A stretch of DNA of 64,000 nucleotides, taken from the NCBI GenBank assembly GCA_963771835.1, contig CAVYVA010000004.1:868001-932000 (forward strand). Reading direction: 5' to 3'. The stretch is from CAVQCJ01 sp963771835 (GTDB taxonomy: Bacteria > Actinomycetota > Actinomycetes > Prado026). The notes under the pieces were generated by a model, which made no database searches, was not told the DNA's origin, and saw only the letters and a program-made list of their open reading frames with translations. Made by a program: the position numbers and the translations under genes. Position 1 is the stretch's first letter, and each line of letters starts with the position of its first letter. Positions 58,307-64,000 of the stretch are shown here, one piece after another.

Positions 58307-59212
58307 GTGGATCTGGTCACCCTGCACTGGCAGCAGGCCGGGCAGCTCGCGGCGCTGGCCGCGGTGTCCGGCCTGGCGCTGCGAGCGGGGCTGGCCGTGC
58401 AGGCCGCGCAGGACCGCGAGGTGGCGACCGCGAGCGGGGCTCAGCCCAGGGTCCGGCCGCGCTGGCCGCGCGTGGTCGGCACCGCACTGCTGGAGACGTC
58501 GGTCGTGCTGGGCCTGTTCACGTTCTGGCAGGTCGCCGGCGGGTGGGCGCTGACCCGGGTCGACGGGGCGTTCCAGCGCGCGCACTGGATCGTGGGCACC
58601 GAGCTGCGGATGGGGCTGCCGAGCGAGCTCACCGTCCAGCAGGTCGTGCTGGGGCACGACGCGCTGATCCGGTTCCTCAACATCTTCTACCTGTACGTCC
58701 ACATCAACAGCATCGTGGCGTTCCTGGTCTGGATGTTCGTGCGGCACCGCGCGCAGTACCGCTGGGCGCGCAACACGATCGTGCTGCTGACCGGCTCGTG
58801 CCTGCTGGTGCAGATGATCCCGGTGGCGCCGCCGCGGATGCTCACCGACCTCGGCTTCGTGGACCTCGCGCTGCAGTACGGCCAGTCCGTGTACGGGGCG
58901 TTCGGCAGCGGCGTGGCGGACCAGCTCTCGGCGCTGCCGTCGGTGCACGTCGCATGGGCGCTGCTCATCGCGTTCTTCGTGATCACCGTGTCCACCAGCC
59001 GCTGGCGGTGGCTGATCCTGCTGCACCCGGTGGCGACGATCTTCGTGGTCGTCGCCACCGCCAACCACTTCTGGATGGACGGCATCGCCGCGGGCCTCCT
59101 GATGGCCGTGGCGCTGCCGGTTACCGACGCGCTCGAGCGTCGGAGGCGGCGCCGGACCGCGGCGAGCCATGTGACACCTGAAGACGCGCGTGAGATGCTG
59201 ACTGTCACATAG
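58307..59212 (+). CDS. PAP2-superfamily (inositolphosphotransferase/Aur1-like) membrane protein
   Basis: About 301 residues with some six membrane helices. The PAP2 signature is split as expected: PVAPPRML, then LSALPSVHVAWALL and TANHFWMDGIAAG, with catalytic His residues. Bacterial members of this branch act on inositol-phosphate lipids or other lipid phosphates; the substrate here is unknown. GTG 58307, 17 bp after kbl. Confidence 0.83.
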   Translation: MDLVTLHWQQAGQLAALAAVSGLALRAGLAVQAAQDREVATASGAQPRVRPRWPRVVGTALLETSVVLGLFTFWQVAGGWALTRVDGAFQRAHWIVGTELRMGLPSELTVQQVVLGHDALIRFLNIFYLYVHINSIVAFLVWMFVRHRAQYRWARNTIVLLTGSCLLVQMIPVAPPRMLTDLGFVDLALQYGQSVYGAFGSGVADQLSALPSVHVAWALLIAFFVITVSTSRWRWLILLHPVATIFVVVATANHFWMDGIAAGLLMAVALPVTDALERRRRRRTAASHVTPEDAREMLTVT

Positions 59213-59225
59213 TCGGAGGCACGCC

Positions 59226-60119
59226 ATGTTCGAGGAAGCCCAGCTCTACGCCCCGGTCACCCAGGGCGCCGACGGCAACGTCGAGGTCCAGCTGTCCGCC
59301 GACCACCCCGGCGTCAACGACCCGGTGTACCGGGCGAGGCGCAACGCGATCGCCGCGCTCGCCCTGGCCTGGACGCCGGGGACGCCGGTCCCGCACGCCG
59401 AGTACACCGACGAGGAGCACGAGGTCTGGCGCGAGGTGAGCCGCGAGCTCGCCGTCCTGCACCGGACGCTGGCCTGCCACGAGTACCTCGTCGGGGCCGA
59501 GCGGCTGCGGCTGCCGGCCGACCGGATCCCCCAGCTGGACGAGGTCACCGCGTCGCTGGAGCCGCTGACCGGGTTCCGGTACGCGCCGGCCGCAGGGCTG
59601 GTCCCGCTGCGCGAGTTCTACGGCTCGCTCGCGGACAGCCGCTTCTACTCGACCCAGTACATCCGCCATCACTCGGTGCCGCTGTACACCCCGGAGCCCG
59701 ACGTCGTGCACGAAGTGGTCGGGCACGCCAACTGCCTGGCCAGCGACCGGTTCGCGGCGCTGTACCGCTCGGCCGGGACCGCCGCCCGCCGGGTCGAGCA
59801 GCCGGACGCGCTGGAGTTCGTCTCGAAGGTGTTCTGGTTCTCGCTGGAGTTCGGGGTGCTCCGCGAGGACGGCATGGTGCGCACGTACGGCGCCGGCCTG
59901 CTCTCGTCGTACGGGGAGATCCAGGAGATCGCCCGTGCCGACCTGCGCCCGCTCGACATCGCGCGCATGGGCGTGCAGACGTACGACATCACGCACTACC
60001 AGCCGCTGCTGTTCTGCGCCGACTCGTTCGAACAGGTGGAGGACGTGGTCGGCGGCTTCTTCGACTCCGTCGACGACGACTCCGTCGCCCGCCTGCAGGC
60101 GGTCAGCGCCGCCTCCTGA
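59226..60119 (+). CDS. phhA: Phenylalanine 4-monooxygenase (aromatic amino acid hydroxylase)
   Basis: Pterin- and iron-dependent hydroxylase converting Phe to Tyr. Iron ligands: His162 and His167 in PDVVHEVVGHA, and Glu208 in VFWFSLEFGVLRE. 297 residues, intact. GGAGG precedes ATG 59226. The N-terminus lacks the regulatory ACT domain of animal enzymes. With tdh-kbl it makes an amino-acid catabolic neighbourhood. Confidence 0.9.
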   Translation: MFEEAQLYAPVTQGADGNVEVQLSADHPGVNDPVYRARRNAIAALALAWTPGTPVPHAEYTDEEHEVWREVSRELAVLHRTLACHEYLVGAERLRLPADRIPQLDEVTASLEPLTGFRYAPAAGLVPLREFYGSLADSRFYSTQYIRHHSVPLYTPEPDVVHEVVGHANCLASDRFAALYRSAGTAARRVEQPDALEFVSKVFWFSLEFGVLREDGMVRTYGAGLLSSYGEIQEIARADLRPLDIARMGVQTYDITHYQPLLFCADSFEQVEDVVGGFFDSVDDDSVARLQAVSAAS

Positions 60120-60126
60120 GCACGGG

Positions 60127-61041
60127 TCAGTCGCGGACCTTGGGGATGGCGCGGGTGCGGTCGAGCTCGGCCTCGGCATGCCGGGGGACGACGAGGACCG
60201 GCACCGTCGCCGCTCGCAGGATCTTCTGCGCGGTGTCGCCGAGGAAGACCCGGCGCAGCGGGCCCGCGGTCCCCGACCCGCAGACCAGCAGCTCGTCGGG
60301 CTCGCAGTCGACGGCCGCCATCGCCTCCTCGAAGTCGTCGCCCTCGGCGATCTCCGCCGTCAGCCGGGTCGAGAACGGCGCCTCGATCAGCGCCTCGTCG
60401 AGCCAGTGCCGGGCATCGGCCCGCAGGTCGTCCAGCGAACGCTCGTAGCTGCGCAGCGTCCGCGGCGGGTGCAGCACCAGCGTCACCAGGCGCAGCGGTG
60501 CACCGGTCCGGCGGCACAGCTGAGCCGCGGCGTGCAGCGCCTCCGCCGAGTCCAGGCTGCGCTGGTAGGCGACCGTGACCCGGCTCGGGGTGAGCGGGCG
60601 CGGCTCCGCACCGTCGCCCGCAGGCGCCGGGACCAGCAGCACCGGCACCGAAGCGCCGTGCAAGAGCTGGTCAGCCGTCGAGCCTCCGTGCAGCCGTCCA
60701 GGTTCGCCACCGGGTCCGGCCCCGATCACGATGAGTGAGCCGCCGTGCTCCTCGGCCACCTCGGCGAGCCCGCGTCCGGTCGAGGTGTGCGGGTGCACGA
60801 CCAGCTCGTGTCCCACCGCGCCGCTGAGCCTGCGCTCGGCCCGTAGCAGCGCCGAACGCGACTGCTCGACCAGGTACGCCCGCCACTCGCTGTCCACCGC
60901 CCCGGGCTCGGGCGCCCGCCAGGGCGTCGGGTAGACGTGCGCGAGCACGAGGTGGGCCCGCATCGACCGGGCCAGCGCCTCCGCCCGCGCCAGCGCCTCG
61001 TCACCCTGCTCGTCCGGCTGGACCCCGACGACGATCTTCAT
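60127..61041 (-). CDS. Universal stress protein with two UspA domains
   Basis: 304 residues. The first UspA domain has the ATP-binding loop variant VIGAGPGGEPGRLHGGSTADQLL; the second ends LLVCGSGTAGPLRRVFLGDTAQKIL and VLVVPRH. Both loops keep the GxxG-(9x)-G(S/T) outline. Tandem Usp proteins in actinobacteria respond to dormancy or redox signals. ATG 61041; convergent with phhA. Intact. Confidence 0.87.
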   Translation of the reverse strand: MKIVVGVQPDEQGDEALARAEALARSMRAHLVLAHVYPTPWRAPEPGAVDSEWRAYLVEQSRSALLRAERRLSGAVGHELVVHPHTSTGRGLAEVAEEHGGSLIVIGAGPGGEPGRLHGGSTADQLLHGASVPVLLVPAPAGDGAEPRPLTPSRVTVAYQRSLDSAEALHAAAQLCRRTGAPLRLVTLVLHPPRTLRSYERSLDDLRADARHWLDEALIEAPFSTRLTAEIAEGDDFEEAMAAVDCEPDELLVCGSGTAGPLRRVFLGDTAQKILRAATVPVLVVPRHAEAELDRTRAIPKVRD

Positions 61042-61072
61042 CCGACCTCCGAAACCGCTGCCACCGACGACC

Positions 61073-62155
61073 CTAGCCAGCAGCCGGTGCCAGCCCGCGC
61101 CTGGCCGCCTCGACGCCCATCGCGAAGCGGGTGTGGGCGCCGAGCTTGGTCTGCAGACGGGCGAGCCGCCGCCCCACGGTCCGGGTGGACGAGCCGAGGT
61201 GCCGGGCGATCGCCGCCTCGGTCATGCCGGCCGCCAGCATGCGCAGCAGGCCGACCTCGTCGTCGGTCACGTCGCCGTCCGCGTGGTCCGGCATCCCCGG
61301 TCCGGCGCGCTCCCACAGCTCCTCGAAGGTCTGCACGAGGTCCTGGACGAGCGCGGGACCACGGACGACCATCGATGCGGTGACCCAGGGACCGTCCCGG
61401 TCCAGCGGCACCATCGCGGCGGTGCCGTCGACGACGACGAACCGCAGCGGCAGCCGCTCCAGCCGTCGAGCCTGCTCGCCGAGCGCCGCCATCTCGGCCA
61501 TGTACCCGGCATAGCCGGCCACCGCGAAGGCGTCCGCCGCGTAGATCGTCCGTACCTCGACCCCGCGCCGCAGGGCAGCCGCCATCGCGGCCGGCAGCGC
61601 GTGCCGGGCGATCGACCGCACGTACGGCTGCCGGTCGAGAACGAGCAGGTCGGTGCGGGCGGACGCCAGCAGCCCGTGCATCGTGCGGGCCACAGCGACG
61701 CAGCCACCCGTCACCTCGGCGAGGCCGTCGCGGTCGCTGGCCGCGGCCCTCGTCGCGTAGCGGCCGCCGAGCTCCTCGATCGCCGCTCCGGTCGCCACCA
61801 GCTCCGCGATGCGGTCGCGCAGCTCGTCGCCCAGGGCCCGCACCGGCGGGCAGGCGGCGTAGCGCACCGGCCCGGGGCCGGCGGGCGCGACCCCGGTGCC
61901 GGGTGCGTATCCGGGGACGTCGGAGGGGACCACCCGCACCAGCCCCGCCGTCGAGAGCTCGACCAGCGCGCGGTCGACCGGACCGGGCCCGGTCCGCAGC
62001 ATCCTGGCGAGGTCGGCGGCGGTCCCGGTCCGGGTCGCCAGCAAGGCTGCGTACGCCTGTTCGGCCAGTGCCCCGAGCCCCAGAGCCCGCAGCTTCCCGG
62101 GGCGGGACGGATGACCGGAGCCCGGCTTCGGTGCTGCCCGTCGTTCGGACACCAT
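61073..62155 (-). CDS. TrmB-like N-terminus plus LuxR-type helix-turn-helix regulator
   Basis: 360 residues. The N-terminal winged-helix part (ALAEQAYAALLATRTGTAADLARML) resembles TrmB. A central PLD-like region of the TrmB type (LLASARTDLLVLDRQPYVRS, RGVEVRTIYAADAF) follows. The C-terminus has a LuxR/GerE helix-turn-helix (VGLLRMLAAGMTEAAIARHLGSSTRTVGRRL). This combination is common in streptomycete-type regulators. ATG 62155 with GAGAGG upstream. Target unknown. Confidence 0.82.
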   Translation of the reverse strand: MVSERRAAPKPGSGHPSRPGKLRALGLGALAEQAYAALLATRTGTAADLARMLRTGPGPVDRALVELSTAGLVRVVPSDVPGYAPGTGVAPAGPGPVRYAACPPVRALGDELRDRIAELVATGAAIEELGGRYATRAAASDRDGLAEVTGGCVAVARTMHGLLASARTDLLVLDRQPYVRSIARHALPAAMAAALRRGVEVRTIYAADAFAVAGYAGYMAEMAALGEQARRLERLPLRFVVVDGTAAMVPLDRDGPWVTASMVVRGPALVQDLVQTFEELWERAGPGMPDHADGDVTDDEVGLLRMLAAGMTEAAIARHLGSSTRTVGRRLARLQTKLGAHTRFAMGVEAARRGLAPAAG

Positions 62156-62489
62156 TGATCGACCCTCTCTGCCCGACTCCGGCGGAGCCCCCCGTGGGTT
62201 GCGCGCGAACAGGGTGCAGGACCGAGCCGGGCGGACGCGAGAGCCGTGCGGAATGTGGTGTCCAGATGTGGACATGTCGTGAGCCGGACAGCGGCGCATC
62301 GTTGACCGGCAGGGTCGTGCGCCGGAACAGTCGATCGGGTCGCGTTCGCGTTCGGGGGCGGCGGTCTCGGCCCCCTGTCCCGTCGCCTCCCGGACCTCCC
62401 GGCGGGCGGCTCCCTCGGGGACGCGACCGGCAGGTGGGCCGCCCCGCCGGGAGTGCCCTTCCGGGGTCCGGGGCGGTCCGCCTTGCTCG
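62156..62489. other. Non-coding spacer between two minus-strand regulators
   Basis: No convincing gene. It holds TGTCCA-GATG-TGGACA (62259-62274), a small palindrome upstream of the TrmB/LuxR gene that could be an operator. A terminator-like stem at its other end is listed separately. The rest shows nothing recognisable. Confidence 0.6.
62396..62453 (-). terminator. Terminator-like inverted repeat downstream of the XRE gene
   Basis: CTCCCGGCGGG (62396-62406) and CCCGCCGGGAG (62443-62453) are perfect 11-bp arms. It lies 37 bp beyond the XRE stop in the direction of transcription. The 36-base loop can fold internally; no T-run. Confidence 0.5.
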
Positions 62490-62759
62490 TCAGCGCTTGC
62501 GGCGGCGGCTCGGTGGTTGTTCGCCGAGCTCGGCGAACAGCGCGCTGATCGGCAGGTCGAGCCCGTCGGCGAGCCGCCACACCCGGTCCAGGCTCGGCGA
62601 GAAGGTGCCCGTCTCGACCCGGCTGATGCTCTTGCGGTCGACGCCGCACCGTTCGGCGAGCGCTTCCTGGCTGAGCCCGAGCTCGGCCCGGCGCTCGCGC
62701 ACGACGTCGCCGAACCGCAGACGGCGCTCGCGCACGCGGTTCGGGCGTTCAGTCGGCAC
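62490..62759 (-). CDS. XRE-family helix-turn-helix regulator
   Basis: About 89 residues, a single Cro/CI-type domain: FGDVVRERRAELGLSQEALAERCGVDRKSISRVETG, split here for description into helix 2-3 (LSQEALAERCGV) and recognition helix (DRKSISRVE). GTG 62759 is preferred over TTG 62789 because the region around 62789 belongs to a palindrome that looks like its own operator. Ends in a basic tail SRRRKR. No partner toxin gene adjoins it. Confidence 0.8.
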   Translation of the reverse strand: MPTERPNRVRERRLRFGDVVRERRAELGLSQEALAERCGVDRKSISRVETGTFSPSLDRVWRLADGLDLPISALFAELGEQPPSRRRKR

Positions 62760-62776
62760 CGTCGCAGGCTGTCCTC

Positions 62777-62810
62777 TGTACCACGACAAGTCCGTACCTG
62801 CTGTGGTACA
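62777..62810. promoter_or_regulatory. Inverted repeat in the XRE-FAD oxidase divergent promoter
   Basis: TGTACCAC (62777-62784) and GTGGTACA (62803-62810) are perfect arms 18 bp apart. They lie between the XRE start and the divergent FAD oxidase, where autoregulation or control of the oxidase would act. Confidence 0.6.
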
Positions 62811-62924
62811 ATCGACAGTTTGCCAGCCGTAGGTCAGTCCGGTCGCCTGATTCCCTGCTCATCGACGCTCACAGACATCGCGCTGCAGACACGCCTACCC
62901 ACCGCTGCACGGCATCATGCGGTG

Positions 62925-64000
62925 ATGGACGCAACCGGGGCGGAGCAGGCGGTGCAGGCGGTGGTGCGCGACCTGCGCCGAGCCGTCGGCGACGCCCACG
63001 TCCTCACGGACCCCGATCTCACCGCGTCGTACGAGTCCGACTGGACCGGCAGGTACCACGGCCGGGCGCTGGCTGTGGTCCGGCCCGCGGACACCGACCA
63101 GGTCGGCGCGACCGTCCGGCTCTGTGCGAAGGCCGGCGTCGCGGTCGTGGTGCAGGGCGGCAACACCGGGCTGGTCGGCGGCGGCGTCCCGGCCGGTGGC
63201 GAGGTCCTGCTCAGCACCCGCCGCATGGACGCCGTCGGCACCGTCGAGTCCACGGGCGGCACGGCGTCGGTGCTCGTCGGGGCCGGTGCCACCCTGGCGT
63301 CGTTGCAGGACCGCGTCCGTCCGCTCGGCTGGGACCTCGGCGTCGACCTGGGCTCGCGCGGGTCCGCCACCGTCGGCGGGATGGCGGCGACGAACGCCGG
63401 CGGCGAGCGAGTGCTGCGGTACGGCCCCATGCGGGCCCAGGTGGCCGGGCTGGAGGCGGTCCTGGCCGACGGCGGCGTGGTCGGCCGGCTGGACCGCCCG
63501 GCCAAGGACAACACCGGGTACGACCTCGAGCAGCTGCTCGTCGGCAGCGAGGGCACGCTCGCCGTGCTGACCAGGCTGCGTCTGCGGCTGGTGCCGCTCG
63601 GGCGCTTCCGGGCCGTCGCGCTCGTCGGGGTCGCCGGCGTCGCCCCGGCGCTGGCGGTCCTGTCCCACCTGCGCGACCGGCTCCCGGGCCAGGTGACCGC
63701 GGCCGAGCTGGTGCTCGAGGACGGGCTTGTGCTGGTCCGGGCGGTGACCGGCCTGGTGGGCCCGTTCCCGGTCGCGCACCCGGCGTACCTGCTCGTCGAG
63801 GTCGACGGGTCCGAATCGGGCGGCGGACCGGCCGACGTCCTCTCGGCGGCGCTCTCGACCAGCCCGGACGTGACGGACGCGGTCGTCGCCGCGGACCCGC
63901 GGCGCGCAGCGGACCTGTGGCGGTACCGGGAGGCGCACACCGAGGCGCTGGCGGCCGGGCGCCCGCTCAAGCTGGACGTGTCGGTACCCCTGGACGCCCT
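62925..64000 (+). CDS. FAD-linked oxidase (GlcD/D-2-hydroxyacid dehydrogenase type), cut at window end
   Basis: VAO/PCMH-type flavoprotein. The FAD-binding region has VVVQGGNTGLVGGGVP, GWDLGVDLGSRGSATVGGMAATNAGG in outline and YDLEQLLVGSEGTLAVLT. These are the marks of D-lactate/glycolate-type and 2-hydroxyglutarate dehydrogenases. ATG 62925; frame open to 64000, so about the last 100 residues are missing. The substrate cannot be assigned. Confidence 0.87.
   Translation, partial: MDATGAEQAVQAVVRDLRRAVGDAHVLTDPDLTASYESDWTGRYHGRALAVVRPADTDQVGATVRLCAKAGVAVVVQGGNTGLVGGGVPAGGEVLLSTRRMDAVGTVESTGGTASVLVGAGATLASLQDRVRPLGWDLGVDLGSRGSATVGGMAATNAGGERVLRYGPMRAQVAGLEAVLADGGVVGRLDRPAKDNTGYDLEQLLVGSEGTLAVLTRLRLRLVPLGRFRAVALVGVAGVAPALAVLSHLRDRLPGQVTAAELVLEDGLVLVRAVTGLVGPFPVAHPAYLLVEVDGSESGGGPADVLSAALSTSPDVTDAVVAADPRRAADLWRYREAHTEALAAGRPLKLDVSVPLDA

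Noticed and set aside
59226..60119. Tryptophan or tyrosine hydroxylase identity for the pterin enzyme
   Set aside because: The protein lacks the long regulatory N-terminus and follows the bacterial phenylalanine hydroxylase pattern.
62490..62789. XRE gene as the antitoxin of a toxin-antitoxin pair
   Set aside because: No small toxin-like ORF adjoins it on either side.

Overview
The window is very GC-rich DNA from an actinobacterium (class Actinomycetes). Evidence includes the fhaA-fhaB-pstP-rodA cell-division/serine-threonine phosphorylation cluster, a bacterial proteasome activator (Bpa) ending in GPYL, DUF4446, DUF5926, DUF1707 and DUF6457 proteins, GTG/TTG starts and dense 4-bp ATGA/GTGA gene overlaps. 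No genus can be named from the sequence alone. I see no phage, no insertion sequence, no CRISPR array and no rRNA.

Layout. 1-3.7 kb (minus): rodA (cut by the window edge), pstP, fhaB, fhaA. 3.8 kb: tRNA-Leu(CAG). 4.2-5.0 kb: an LPATG cell-wall-anchored protein behind a structured leader. 5.1-7.8 kb: a TetR regulator, three matching palindromic operators over a promoter, then an atypical ureohydrolase translationally coupled to an amino-acid-type solute-binding lipoprotein. 7.8-15.5 kb: pirin, a monooxygenase-fold protein, an acyl-CoA synthetase, a sulfotransferase, a methyl-accepting chemotaxis protein and small conserved proteins. 15.6-20.1 kb: Fpg/Nei glycosylase and dTDP-rhamnose genes rmlA, rmlB, rmlD and rmlC. 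20.1-31.3 kb: GDPD, a SpoIIAB-like kinase, DUF5926, an ion-channel-like membrane protein overlapping larC-larB (nickel-pincer cofactor), pheA, a GGDEF-EAL protein and serS. 31.3-38.4 kb: TrpB-like enzyme, HAD phosphatase, a sigma-70 region 2 protein lacking region 4, bpa, double-GNAT, quinone oxidoreductase, moeA and DUF6457.

38.5-47.6 kb is one long operon: acyl-CoA carboxylase beta and alpha/BCCP, AtuA-family protein, TetR, acyl-CoA dehydrogenase, enoyl-CoA hydratase and a PrmC-like methyltransferase. The gene content matches the acyclic-terpene (atu) or branched-acid route. 47.5-51.7 kb: papain-like protein, mobA-like, HD-GYP and nhaA. 51.7-55.5 kb: succinate-semialdehyde-type dehydrogenase and a pair of acyl-CoA dehydrogenases. 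55.6-55.9 kb: a small self-contained unit (structured RNA, 11-codon ORF, terminator-like hairpin). 56.0-64.0 kb: tdh-kbl (threonine to glycine), PAP2, phenylalanine hydroxylase, a Usp pair, a TrmB/LuxR-like regulator, an XRE regulator and an FAD-linked oxidase that runs off the end.

Quality caveat. About 40 single-base frame breaks, almost all net +1, occur in conserved genes including serS, rodA and trpB-like. They look like insertion errors in the assembly rather than biology. Such genes are reported as single CDSs with the breaks noted. The stretches 15.6-28 kb, 48.9-54.4 kb and 56-64 kb are essentially free of them.
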